Origin: Candidatus Latescibacterota bacterium
Lineage (GTDB): Bacteria > Latescibacterota > MWCZ01
Assembly (NCBI GenBank): GCA_022706085.1
Contig: JAKJDF010000006.1
Coordinates: forward strand, 124,001-188,000
Length of the DNA stretch: 64,000 nt
Reading direction: 5' to 3'
Position numbers and translations under genes: made by a program. Shown one piece after another: positions 54,840 to 63,765 of this stretch (its first letter is position 1; the number at the start of each line of letters is the position of its first letter). The notes beneath the pieces were generated by a model. That model was not told the origin of the DNA and made no database searches. It worked only from the letters and a program-made list of their open reading frames with translations.

Positions 54840-56084
54840 TCATGCAAGCCGAAGTTCCGCTCCCTGTTCCACGAGTAACGACTGGAGCTCGGTTATTTCA
54901 ACGTCTCTCACTCTGCGAGATGACTTGGACGCAAGCGCAGCCGCGGCTCCGGCGGCCTGACCAATCGCCATGATCGGCGCCATTGCCCGGAAGGATTCGT
55001 AGGGCTCCTGTTCGGAGGAGATGCATCGCCCGGCAACAAGCAGACCATCGAGCTCACAAGGTACCAGGCAGCGGAACGGTATGTCGAATCCTTCATGCTC
55101 AAGAAAACGCCTGTACCCGTAGTAGCTTATTATTGGGCATGAACTGATGGCCACCACGTCGTCGAATCTGCGTCCCGAAATGGCGTCATCCGCGGTGAGG
55201 GAATATAATCCGCGCAGGAACCGGGTCTGCCTGATTCCAATCAGGGGCGGGGTTTCGGCAATGTAGGCTGCTTCCATTCCGCTATGTCTGGCTTTAAGCG
55301 TCTGAAAATGCTCCCACACTGCCAGTCGAGCTGAAATCTCCGAACGGGTGACCGCCTCTGCATCCGTCCCATCCTGCAAAAAGGATCCCGGCCCCCACAC
55401 AGTCACGCCGTTGCGCGCCTTGCAGCCACCGATGTCGCTGGTCTCTGAGACCCCTCCGATGCGGTACATCAGTTGGTCAGTCAGGCGTCTGTTTTCTGAT
55501 TGTTTTGTCTGCCAGATTTGTGCACCTGCCCGCGCCGCCACGTCGGCGTCACCGCTTGCATCAACCACCACCCGTGTGAAGATCGCCTGCCTTCCCGACT
55601 TGTTTTCTACTATCACTCCACGGACGGAGTTTCCTTCTTTGATCGCATCCACGAAAAATGTGTGAAAAAGCATACGAACGCCGGCTTCTACAGCTTTTCG
55701 CAGCGTAACGTATTTGAACGCCTCCGTGTCTATTGCGTACGAGTAGGACAGCGTTCCTTTCTCAATCGGGTATTCCTTCTGCGGGTACGGGCTTTTGCCC
55801 AACCCGCCGAGTTCGTGCAGATCACGGATGACCTCGGCTGGAATTCCTTTGACCGTCTGAATTGAATCCGGTTCGACCTGGTTCCGGAAACCGTTGATGT
55901 TGGCCATGAGCGACGCGGTAGCAGTGCCACCGAAGTAAGGGAATCGCTCGATGACAAGAGTCTGCGCACCGCACCTTGCACTCGCCACGGCTGCGGCGAA
56001 ACCTGCACACCCACCGCCGATAACCACAACGTCAAAGGTGCCCATTACGGGGATCGCCCGCCCGAGTTCAATGTAAGTCTCCAT
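54840..56084 (-). CDS. FAD-dependent oxidoreductase
   Basis: This 414-residue protein has an N-terminal FAD-binding Rossmann fold (VVVIGGGCAGFAAA) followed by the FAD_oxidored-type core with VVDASGDADVAARAG. The C-terminal region has LDGLLVAGRCISS and GQAAGAAAALA, as in this family. It has no CXXC or membrane helix. Substrate unknown. In FCB genomes the family often sits in sugar-acid or glycan catabolic loci. The ATG at 56084 has GGAGGG 8 bases upstream. Confidence 0.9.
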   Translation of the reverse strand: METYIELGRAIPVMGTFDVVVIGGGCAGFAAAVASARCGAQTLVIERFPYFGGTATASLMANINGFRNQVEPDSIQTVKGIPAEVIRDLHELGGLGKSPYPQKEYPIEKGTLSYSYAIDTEAFKYVTLRKAVEAGVRMLFHTFFVDAIKEGNSVRGVIVENKSGRQAIFTRVVVDASGDADVAARAGAQIWQTKQSENRRLTDQLMYRIGGVSETSDIGGCKARNGVTVWGPGSFLQDGTDAEAVTRSEISARLAVWEHFQTLKARHSGMEAAYIAETPPLIGIRQTRFLRGLYSLTADDAISGRRFDDVVAISSCPIISYYGYRRFLEHEGFDIPFRCLVPCELDGLLVAGRCISSEQEPYESFRAMAPIMAIGQAAGAAAALASKSSRRVRDVEITELQSLLVEQGAELRLA

Positions 56085-56121
56085 GACGCAATCCCTCCGC
56101 GTTAGCGAGGTAAAAATCCTG

Positions 56122-57609
56122 TTACCCGTTGTCCTGTCCGGGCCATACACCGCGCCATGTCGAAACCATGCGCCCCATCCGAATCTTGACCATGGCGAAA
56201 CCAGCCCAGAAGGGTCCTCCCCAGAAGCGGAACCATGGCATTATGCCGCGGGAAAAGGAGAAACCCGGAACGCGTCTCAGCGCAGCGAACACGCGCGAGA
56301 CTTTTCTTGCGTCTGGTTCATGCACGAACCGGAGGGTCCACAGCGCAGCGAACCGACCGATGGCAGAAATCGCGAACAGAAGGAATATACTGAACTGCAG
56401 CGGCCAGCCGATTCCCTGCAGCCCCGTGGAGATGATTCCTGCAAGCGCAGGACTTACCGCGTGTACCCAGTTGGCGAAAGTCCGGAACGTCGCAAGGTAA
56501 CTGGTTCCCTCATCCTTCGGCATGAGTCTCATCGCGAGACTCACCGTGGAAACGGCGTTCGCGGAGTTGAACACGTTGAAAAAGAACACGCATGTGGTCA
56601 GGAAATACAGGAGCGTGGTCGAGTAGGTCTCCGGCGTTGGCCAGAGGAGAAACCATGCGATGGGATACAACGCCTTGCCAAACACACCAATGCGCAGGAC
56701 GGGAAGACTCCCGAACCGATCGACGAGGCGCCCCCACAAACGCACGCAGCAAAGGGAGAAAAACTGCGACGCGAAATTGAATGCGGCCACGGCGCTCACC
56801 GGCATCTGCAGCACCTGGATGAGGTACAGGTTGAAAAACGGAGCCGCAAACCCCACCGCGAAATTCCACGTCACGGAGTAGACCATAAGCGGCGAAAAGT
56901 TCGCGTCTTTGAATGGGGCGACGATGACGTGCCACCCGCCGTTCCCATTTCTGATTCGCAGCGGAGGCTCGGGCATCATGAGGAATGCTGCGACGCTGCC
57001 AACGGCCAGGAACGCGGCTATCCCGAAATACGCCTGGCACACGACCAGACCGCGCGCGGCGTCAATACCTTTCTGCCAGTCGAGGAAGCCAGCGGCGCAA
57101 ATGGCGATCACACTTCCAATCAGCTGCACCACGAGCTGGCGTTCGCCGAGGAATCGTCCTCGTTCGTTCTCCGGAACAACCTCGGATATCCATGAGAGGC
57201 GGACAACTTCGATAACCTGTGCAACGCCGCTGATGATGACAAGACCGGCAAGCAGACCCCATGCGAGATATTGTGCGGCAATCCATACGGTCGCATACGG
57301 GAGCAATGCAATCGATAGCCGTCCAGCCCCCAGCAACGCGGTCGCCGCGCAGCCTACGCGCTTTCTGCTGCCCGCTGCTTTCAGAAGACGGTCCGCCACA
57401 AGTTGCAGCGCTGTTCCAAGCATGCCAGCGGTAGAGATGAGGCCAATCTGGAAGGTGTTCGCGCCCAGCGCAAGGGCGTATACAAGAAGGATCACGCCGC
57501 CGGAAATGTTTTCCTGGCCGGACGCGAAGATGCCTTCTGCGATGAGCCTTTGCTGCGCGACGGAACGGGAGTGTATGTCGAGAGATTCGGCAGTAGTCGT
57601 AGCGTGCAT
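56122..57609 (-). CDS. Major facilitator superfamily transporter
   Basis: This 495-residue protein has about twelve membrane helices. It has an early NISGGVILLVYALALGANTFQIGLISTAGML region, a cytoplasmic-loop type SEVVPENERGRFLG after helix 4, and a C-terminal half with FNVFNSANAVSTVSLAMRLMPKDEGTSY. It is a member of the solute or drug transporters with no clear subfamily. It follows the FAD oxidoreductase region on the same strand and may import its substrate. The ATG at 57609 has no strong ribosome site. Confidence 0.88.
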   Translation of the reverse strand: MHATTTAESLDIHSRSVAQQRLIAEGIFASGQENISGGVILLVYALALGANTFQIGLISTAGMLGTALQLVADRLLKAAGSRKRVGCAATALLGAGRLSIALLPYATVWIAAQYLAWGLLAGLVIISGVAQVIEVVRLSWISEVVPENERGRFLGERQLVVQLIGSVIAICAAGFLDWQKGIDAARGLVVCQAYFGIAAFLAVGSVAAFLMMPEPPLRIRNGNGGWHVIVAPFKDANFSPLMVYSVTWNFAVGFAAPFFNLYLIQVLQMPVSAVAAFNFASQFFSLCCVRLWGRLVDRFGSLPVLRIGVFGKALYPIAWFLLWPTPETYSTTLLYFLTTCVFFFNVFNSANAVSTVSLAMRLMPKDEGTSYLATFRTFANWVHAVSPALAGIISTGLQGIGWPLQFSIFLLFAISAIGRFAALWTLRFVHEPDARKVSRVFAALRRVPGFSFSRGIMPWFRFWGGPFWAGFAMVKIRMGRMVSTWRGVWPGQDNG

Positions 57610-57684
57610 TCACCAGATCCGGAGAACCGTGTTCGCCTGAGAAAAAGGTACGCCGGGTCCGGTCCTGACCAAAACGCTCGGGCG

Positions 57685-58791
57685 TCAGGGGCTCCACTCC
57701 GCACATTCGAGTCCGAATGCGCTGGCGACCGCGGGATGAACCACCTTGCCTTCCACGATGTTAAGGCCGCTGCGGATGGCGCTGCTGCCGGCTGCGGCCG
57801 CCTCCCATCCCTCGTTCGCGATTTTGAGGGCGTACGGCAACGTTGCGTTCGTCAGGGCTATCGTCGAAGTCCTTGGCACGGTTCCGGGCATGTTCGTCAC
57901 TGCGTAATGAACGATGTCGTCCACCACAAAAACTGGATCCTCGTGTGTCGTCGGGTGTGACGTCTCAAAACAGCCCCCCTGATCGATCGCCACATCCACG
58001 ATAACGGAGCGGGGCTTCATGAGCGAAAGCATCTCCCTGGTGACAAGCTTCGGAGCCTTTGCGCCAGGAATGAGTACGCACCCTACCACGAGGTCAGCGA
58101 TGGGAAGGAGTTTTCGAATGTTGTAGTGGTTCGACATTATCGTTCGAACGTTCGGCGGCATCACCTCATCAAGATGGCGCAACCGGCGGAGATTTGTATC
58201 CAGAATGAACACGTCGGCTCCCATCCCGGCTGCAATCACGGCCGCGTTGGAACCGACAACGCCACCGCCCAGGATGACAACGTTTGCCGGAGCGACGCCG
58301 GGCACGCCGCTCAACAGGACGCCGCTGCCGCCCATGCGGCGCTCGAGGTATTTCGCACCCTGTTGGATTGCCATCCGTCCCGCTATTTCACTCATCGGGA
58401 TAAGAAGTGGGAGTTCGCCGTCCTCGGTTTGAACCGTTTCGTAGGCGATTGCCACTGCGCCGCTGCGAACCATCGCGTCGACGAGACGGCGGTCTGCGGC
58501 GAAATGGAAATAAGTAAACACCACCTGCCCCTGGCGGATGAGCCGTATTTCCTCCTGCTGCGGTTCTTTGACCTTCAGGATGAGGTCCGCGTGCCCGAAT
58601 ACCTCGGAAGCGTTTCCGACAACAGTAGCGCCGGCAGCCTCGTAATCGCTGTCAAGGTAGCCACTTTCCCTCCCCGCATGAGTTTCAACGTAAAGCTCAT
58701 GTCCGGCTTCCACCATCTGGTGTACCCCGGAGGGAAGCAATGCCACCCGGCTTTCGTCGGGTTTGATTTCTTTCGGGACACCAATTCTCAT
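57685..58791 (-). CDS. ald: Alanine dehydrogenase
   Basis: This 368-residue NAD enzyme reversibly deaminates L-alanine to pyruvate and ammonia. The opening MRIGVPKEIKPDESRVALLPSGV is typical, and the Rossmann fold is GGGVVGSNAAVIAAGMGADV. The DVAIDQGGCFETSHPTTHEDPVF block contains active-site residues. The C-terminal KIANEGWEAAA follows. The ATG at 58791 has AGGAGG 9 bases upstream. It diverges from the BtuF-like gene, leaving a 200-base gap in which I saw no confident promoter. Confidence 0.96.
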   Translation of the reverse strand: MRIGVPKEIKPDESRVALLPSGVHQMVEAGHELYVETHAGRESGYLDSDYEAAGATVVGNASEVFGHADLILKVKEPQQEEIRLIRQGQVVFTYFHFAADRRLVDAMVRSGAVAIAYETVQTEDGELPLLIPMSEIAGRMAIQQGAKYLERRMGGSGVLLSGVPGVAPANVVILGGGVVGSNAAVIAAGMGADVFILDTNLRRLRHLDEVMPPNVRTIMSNHYNIRKLLPIADLVVGCVLIPGAKAPKLVTREMLSLMKPRSVIVDVAIDQGGCFETSHPTTHEDPVFVVDDIVHYAVTNMPGTVPRTSTIALTNATLPYALKIANEGWEAAAAGSSAIRSGLNIVEGKVVHPAVASAFGLECAEWSP

Positions 58792-58991
58792 GGCGTAACT
58801 CCTCCTGGCACAAACACATGTAAGTATCCGGTACGGCTTCCGGGTGCTTCTGAGTGCTCAATGCAGAGGCACTGGTGAATATATTACGGTACCTGTTCTC
58901 ATGCATCAGTCTCTGAAGAAACGGTCCCCGGCGTGTAACCCGAACGTCTTTCTGGACTGGAGTTCTGATCTGAAGTCACGGAGTGAAAAAA

Positions 58992-59906
58992 ATGCGCATT
59001 GTGTCGTTATTGCCCAGTGTTACGCGTGTCCTGTACGCGCTTGGCGCGGGGGATAATATAGTAGGGGTTACCTACGCGTGCCCCCAACCGGACGGGCAAT
59101 CCAAAACAGTCGTGTCGCACGACATGTTCGCGACCTCGGGTTACACGAGCGAACAGATTGCTGCGTTCCTGAGGATGTTAGGCCATCAGGCTCAGGGCCT
59201 GTTCACCATTGACGAGGCCAAACTGGAGGAATGCGCACCGGACGTTGTCTTTCTTCAGGGGTCGTGCGACCTGTGTGTACCGGGTACCAGTTCTAACGAG
59301 GGGACGCTGGCCGGGATCTCCGGAAACACTCGGGCAATCATGATCCAGCCACACAGTCTCGGGGAGGTCATGGCGGATATTCGACGAATAGGCGAAGTCG
59401 CGAACAGGAAGCTGGAAGCCGAGACGTTTCTTTCGACATTGAAGCAGCGCATGATGAAAGTCATGCGCCTGGCGGCGGGCGCTGCACGGGGAAAACGAAA
59501 GAGGGTTCTTCTGCTGGAATGGGTTGACCCGCCCACCGCATGCGGGCTCTGGCTGCCGGAACTGGTGGACGCTGCCGGCGGGATTCCCCTGCTGGGGTCA
59601 CCTCAGAAACCTGCGGTGCCCACGCCGTGGGAGCAGGTGCTGAACGCGAACCCGGAGGTGATCATCGTTTCTCCCGCCGGGTTCGGGCTGGAAGGAGCGA
59701 CCAACGAAACCGAGTTGCTGCGCAAACGAGAAGGGTGGTCATCCCTCGCGGCCGTAGCTTCCGGGGACGTGTATGTGGTGGATGGCACACGGTTTTTCTT
59801 CCAGCCGGATGATCGTGTGATCGACAGCCTGGAGCTCATCGCGTCCATTCTTTACCCGGAAATTTTCGCCGAGGTACACCGGTCGGATGCGTTGCGGCTT
59901 GGTTAA
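58992..59906 (+). CDS. BtuF-like substrate-binding protein without signal peptide
   Basis: This 304-residue protein of the periplasmic-binding fold (type III) begins MRIVSLLPSVTRVLYALGAGDNIVGVTY, as cobalamin- and siderophore-binding BtuF/FhuD proteins do. It has WSSLAAVASGDVYVVDG near the C-terminus. There is no signal peptide, so it may be cytoplasmic or exported otherwise. GGAG is 8 bases before the ATG at 58992. A GTG three codons earlier is possible. The next gene is a PduO-type cob(I)alamin adenosyltransferase, which supports corrinoid binding. No BtuCD genes are in the window. Confidence 0.8.
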   Translation: MRIVSLLPSVTRVLYALGAGDNIVGVTYACPQPDGQSKTVVSHDMFATSGYTSEQIAAFLRMLGHQAQGLFTIDEAKLEECAPDVVFLQGSCDLCVPGTSSNEGTLAGISGNTRAIMIQPHSLGEVMADIRRIGEVANRKLEAETFLSTLKQRMMKVMRLAAGAARGKRKRVLLLEWVDPPTACGLWLPELVDAAGGIPLLGSPQKPAVPTPWEQVLNANPEVIIVSPAGFGLEGATNETELLRKREGWSSLAAVASGDVYVVDGTRFFFQPDDRVIDSLELIASILYPEIFAEVHRSDALRLG

Positions 59907-59926
59907 CCGGGGATGATGAGGACAAC

Positions 59927-60478
59927 ATGGCAAGGCTTTACACGCGATCCGGGGACCGGGGGAAAACCAGACTGGCGGATGGTTCCTCGGTGCCGAAAGA
60001 CCATGTTCGTGTGGAGGCGTGTGGCGCGTTGGATGAACTGAATGCGCAGATCGGCGTTGCACGGAGCCTTCTTGAACACAACGACATGGGCCGCTTTCTT
60101 GCCGGGGTGCAGTCAACCATCATTGAATTGACCTCGGGAATCGCCAACCCGGTGGATTCGGGAGCGGGATTAACGGAGGGGAAGATTCGTGCACTGGAAG
60201 AGGAAACGGATAGAGCGGACGGTTGCTGTCCACCTCTGCGTTCCTTCGTACTTCCCGCCGGGTCTCCGGCCGCGTGTGCGCTCCAGGTCGCTCGAGCCGT
60301 GTGCAGGAGAGCGGAGCGCGCAATTGTGAGGCTCGGAACTGAAGCGGGACTTCCGAAAAACGCTCTTCCGTTCGTAAATCGTCTTTCTGATCTTCTTTTC
60401 GCCTATGCGCGGTGGGCAAACGTCCGTGCCGGCGCCGTCGAAGAACTGCCGCAAATCCCGGGCAAAGCGGCACACTGA
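59927..60478 (+). CDS. Cob(I)alamin adenosyltransferase, PduO/MMAB type
   Basis: This 183-residue enzyme transfers adenosine from ATP to cob(I)alamin, making coenzyme B12. The N-terminal YTRSGDRGKTRL is the ATP-binding signature. The LDELNAQIGVAR and PFVNRLSDLLFAYARWAN motifs fit the PduO-type fold. It lies 20 bases after the BtuF-like gene, so the two probably process a corrinoid together. Downstream comes a separate block, xseB-dxs. Confidence 0.93.
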   Translation: MARLYTRSGDRGKTRLADGSSVPKDHVRVEACGALDELNAQIGVARSLLEHNDMGRFLAGVQSTIIELTSGIANPVDSGAGLTEGKIRALEEETDRADGCCPPLRSFVLPAGSPAACALQVARAVCRRAERAIVRLGTEAGLPKNALPFVNRLSDLLFAYARWANVRAGAVEELPQIPGKAAH

Positions 60479-60539
60479 GTGCTTCCTCAAGGGCCGTTTC
60501 GAAGTGCCCAATGGCTTGTGGACGACTCTGTCCTCGCCG

Positions 60540-60568
60540 TTGGACGACTGCGGTTGTACATTTACGTT
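60540..60568 (+). promoter_or_regulatory. Possible promoter before xseB-dxs
   Basis: TTGGAC (60540-60545) and TACGTT (60563-60568) are 17 bases apart in the 154-base gap after the adenosyltransferase gene. The -10 match is only partial. It could give the xseB-dxs-nadK-recN genes their own start. Confidence 0.3.
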
Positions 60569-60632
60569 AGCAAATCACCCATCCCGGGCGGCCTTTGCCG
60601 AGTTGCCCGCCGTTATGCCCCGAGGTGTTGCC

Positions 60633-60905
60633 GTGACGGAAGCGGAAAAACCTTTGAACTTCGAACAGGCCGTAAAGCGCCTCGAGGAAATCGTTCGCGC
60701 GCTTGACGACCAGACGCTGCCGCTTGACGCAGCGCTGGCTCTTTTCGAGGAGGGGATACTGGTTTCGCGCCAGTGTGCCGCACATCTCGAAGTGGCGAGA
60801 GCGCGAGTGGAAAAGCTCGTCGAACAGGCTCCGGGAGTGTTCAGTCTGGAAGCGTTCGACCAGGAGACGTCCGCCGGCGATACGGACGACGAGGATGAGG
60901 AGTAG
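60633..60905 (+). CDS. xseB: Exodeoxyribonuclease VII small subunit
   Basis: This 90-residue XseB pairs with XseA to cut single-stranded DNA from either end. It has the family helix-rich core FEQAVKRLEEIVRALDDQTLPLDAALALFEEGILVSRQC and an acidic tail. The start is GTG at 60633 because GAGGTG is 5 bases upstream. An ATG six codons earlier has no clear site. The gene for the large subunit is not in the window. It precedes dxs by 27 bases. Confidence 0.93.
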   Translation: MTEAEKPLNFEQAVKRLEEIVRALDDQTLPLDAALALFEEGILVSRQCAAHLEVARARVEKLVEQAPGVFSLEAFDQETSAGDTDDEDEE

Positions 60906-60932
60906 AACACTGCAAAGATTTCTGGAGACCAG

Positions 60933-62843
60933 ATGCCTGGCTTGTTGGAAACCATAGACTCACCTCTTGATCTCAGGCGGTTGCCGGAAGACCAGTTGCC
61001 TGAACTGGCACGCGAGATCCGCTCACTCATTCTGGACGTGATTTCGCGGAACAGCGGTCATTTCGCATCAAGCCTCGGTGTGGTGGAGCTCACCCTTGCA
61101 CTGCACCGCGTGTTCAACACCCCCCGCGACAAAATCATCTGGGATGTGGGCCATCAGGCGTACGTGCACAAGATCATCACCGGACGGCGCGAGCAGTTCC
61201 ACACTATCCGGAAAAAGGGAGGATTGAGCGGTTATCCACGGCGAGAGGAGAGCCCCTACGACGTGTTCGGGGTGGGCCATGCTTCCACGAGCATCAGCGC
61301 GGCACTCGGACTGGCTACCGGCAGGGACCTCCGGGGCGACGATTTCCATGTGGTGGCCGTCATTGGTGACGGATCAATGACGGGTGGAATGGCGTGGGAA
61401 GCGATCAACAACGCAGGCGCCTCCGGGCGGGACATGCTCATCGTGTTGAACGACAATCGCATGTCCATTTCGCCCAATGTCGGAGCGCTGGCGCGGTATT
61501 TCAACGAAATCATTACCCACGAGGCGTACAACAAGCTCAAGGCGGACATATGGGATTTCCTCGGAAAAATCCCAAATATGGGCGAAAAAGTCCGGGGCGG
61601 AATAAGCCAGCTGGAAAAGGCGGTGAAATCTCTTCTCGTGCCCGGGATTGTCTTCGAGAAGCTTGGGATTCGGTACTTCGGCCCTGTTAACGGACAGGAT
61701 ATCCACGCGTTAATCCAGATTCTGGAACAGATCAAGGACCTGAAAGGTCCGCGCCTGCTCCACGTGTACACGCAGAAGGGCAAGGGTGTTCCGTTCGCCG
61801 AAAATGATCCGTACAAGTGGCATGCCGGCGGCCAGTTTGATCCGAGAAACGGAGAGGCGCTCAAAAAAAGCTCCCCTGTGTCGTACACAGACGTGTTTGG
61901 CAAGACGTTGACGAAGCTGTGTGCTTCACATCCGAACGTTGTCGGGATCACTGCGGCGATGGCCTCCGGGTGCGGCCTCAAACATCTTGCTGACAAATAC
62001 CCGTCTCGTTTTTTCGATGTCGGCATTGCAGAGCAACACGCAGTGACGTTCGCGGGTGGGCTCGCATTGGAGGGCACAAAGCCCGTTGTCGCCATCTACA
62101 GCACATTTCTGCAACGGGCTTATGATCAGATTGTGCACGACATCGCGCTGCAACGCCTTCCGGTGGCGTTCGTGCTTGATCGCGGCGGGCTGGTAGGGGA
62201 TGACGGGGCCACGCACAACGGCGTTTTCGACTTGAGCTATTTACGTCACATCCCGAACATGGTGATAATGGCACCGAAAGACGAGCTGGAAATGCAGCGG
62301 ATGGTGCTCACGCTCGTCGAATACAATGAGGGGCCCGTAGCCATGAGGTATCCCCGCGGTTGCGGCCCGGGTGCGGCCATAGTTGAGGACCCGGAGGCAC
62401 TTGAACCGATTGAGATCGGGACGTGGGAGGTGCTCGCGGCAGGGACAGAAATGGTTGTGCTGGCAATAGGAAGCATGGTGTATCCCGCGCTCGAGGCGGC
62501 TCAAACCCTCAGGGAAGAGGGCATTTCGATCGAAATCGTCAACGCGCGATTTGCCAGACCTCTGGATGACAGGATGATGGAAGAACTCGTCCACAGGCAC
62601 AAAGTCTGGGTGACCGTTGAAGAAAACGTATTAGCCGGCGGTTTCGGATCGGGAGTAATGGAGGCATTGGAACGCCGCGGAATGCTGTCATCGGTTCTGC
62701 TGAATCGGCTTGGCATTCACGACCGTTTTTCAGACCATGGGACGCGCGAAGAGGTGCTTCAGGACGAAGGCCTCGATGTGGCAAGCCTCTCAGATGCATT
62801 CCGCTTGATCAGGACGAAGGCGCTGGAGATGAAGGTGGGGTGA
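60933..62843 (+). CDS. dxs: 1-deoxy-D-xylulose-5-phosphate synthase
   Basis: This 636-residue thiamine diphosphate enzyme condenses pyruvate and glyceraldehyde 3-phosphate, the first step of the MEP isoprenoid pathway. It has GHQAYVHKI near the N-terminus, the GDGSMTGGMAWEA cofactor/metal motif, DVGIAEQHAVTFAGG, DRGGLVGDDGATHNG, and the C-terminal VTVEENVLAGGFGS. Length is normal. GGAG is 5 bases upstream of the ATG. The usual ispA and tlyA neighbours are absent here. Confidence 0.97.
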   Translation: MPGLLETIDSPLDLRRLPEDQLPELAREIRSLILDVISRNSGHFASSLGVVELTLALHRVFNTPRDKIIWDVGHQAYVHKIITGRREQFHTIRKKGGLSGYPRREESPYDVFGVGHASTSISAALGLATGRDLRGDDFHVVAVIGDGSMTGGMAWEAINNAGASGRDMLIVLNDNRMSISPNVGALARYFNEIITHEAYNKLKADIWDFLGKIPNMGEKVRGGISQLEKAVKSLLVPGIVFEKLGIRYFGPVNGQDIHALIQILEQIKDLKGPRLLHVYTQKGKGVPFAENDPYKWHAGGQFDPRNGEALKKSSPVSYTDVFGKTLTKLCASHPNVVGITAAMASGCGLKHLADKYPSRFFDVGIAEQHAVTFAGGLALEGTKPVVAIYSTFLQRAYDQIVHDIALQRLPVAFVLDRGGLVGDDGATHNGVFDLSYLRHIPNMVIMAPKDELEMQRMVLTLVEYNEGPVAMRYPRGCGPGAAIVEDPEALEPIEIGTWEVLAAGTEMVVLAIGSMVYPALEAAQTLREEGISIEIVNARFARPLDDRMMEELVHRHKVWVTVEENVLAGGFGSGVMEALERRGMLSSVLLNRLGIHDRFSDHGTREEVLQDEGLDVASLSDAFRLIRTKALEMKVG

Positions 62844-62874
62844 TCTGTACCGGTTCGCGATTGAGGGGCAGGGG

Positions 62875-63744
62875 ATGGCGATAGAATCCGTCGGAGTTGT
62901 TGCAAACGCGGATAAACCGAACACGCGGGACATCATCCGGCGGATTCTCCTATCCGGCGAGAGGCTCGGCTTTTCGGTAGTTATTGAGGCAGAGGTCGCC
63001 GATGCCCTCGGGTGCAGATCCCTTGGCGTGGCAAGCGAGGAACTGTCAAAACGCGCTGAGTTGATCGTTGCCTGTGGCGGAGACGGAACCATCCTTCGGG
63101 CGGCACGGATCACGATGGGCGCCCCGCGCCCCATACTGGGAGTGAATCTGGGGCGCCTTGGATTCCTTGCGGAAGCCTCCCCGGAGAAACTGGAACAAGC
63201 GCTTGAGGAAATTAACCGCGGCGATTTCGTCACCGAACCCCGAATGACTCTCACCGCAACGGTCGTGGGCACCGGCGAAACCGTCCATGCTCTGAACGAC
63301 ATCACTATCGCAAAAAGCAATCAATCCCGAATCATATCCCTGGAGATGCGCGAAGCGGGGAACTGGGTGAATACGTACATCGGCGACGGGTTGATTCTTG
63401 CGACGCCTACCGGGTCCACGGGGTACGCGCTTGCCGCAGGAGGTCCCATCGTCAAGCCTCTGGCGGAACTTATCGTCGCGGCGCCAATATGTCCCCACTC
63501 ACTTACGGTGCGTCCGATCGTGTTTCCCGATGAGGCGGTTCTCGACATTCGCGTGGCAGGGGCTGCCGAAAGCGTGATATTGCTCACTGCCGACGGGCAG
63601 CCGACGGTACCCTTGCCTTCGGGGGAGGAAGTGCGCGTGAGGAGAGGGGCCAAAGACGTTCAACTTGTTCGGTTGGCCTCGTCGTCGTATTACGATACCC
63701 TGCGGCAGAAATTGCATTGGGGACTCGATAAGAACCTTCGGTAA
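62875..63744 (+). CDS. nadK: NAD kinase
   Basis: This 289-residue NadK phosphorylates NAD to NADP. The ATP-binding GGDGT motif carries the catalytic D70. NDITIAKSNQSR and DGLILATPTGSTGYALAAGGPIV follow, as expected. It starts at the ATG at 62875 with GAGGGG upstream, 31 bases after dxs. It lies between dxs and recN, as in many bacteria. Confidence 0.96.
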   Translation: MAIESVGVVANADKPNTRDIIRRILLSGERLGFSVVIEAEVADALGCRSLGVASEELSKRAELIVACGGDGTILRAARITMGAPRPILGVNLGRLGFLAEASPEKLEQALEEINRGDFVTEPRMTLTATVVGTGETVHALNDITIAKSNQSRIISLEMREAGNWVNTYIGDGLILATPTGSTGYALAAGGPIVKPLAELIVAAPICPHSLTVRPIVFPDEAVLDIRVAGAAESVILLTADGQPTVPLPSGEEVRVRRGAKDVQLVRLASSSYYDTLRQKLHWGLDKNLR

Positions 63745-63765
63745 CTACGAGGCCAGAGCGGGCCG

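Noticed and set aside
58792-58991. Cobalamin riboswitch or divergent promoter between ald and the BtuF-like gene
   Set aside because: AT-rich hexamers such as TATATT occur, but no correctly spaced -35 box and no B12-box-like sequence could be recognised.
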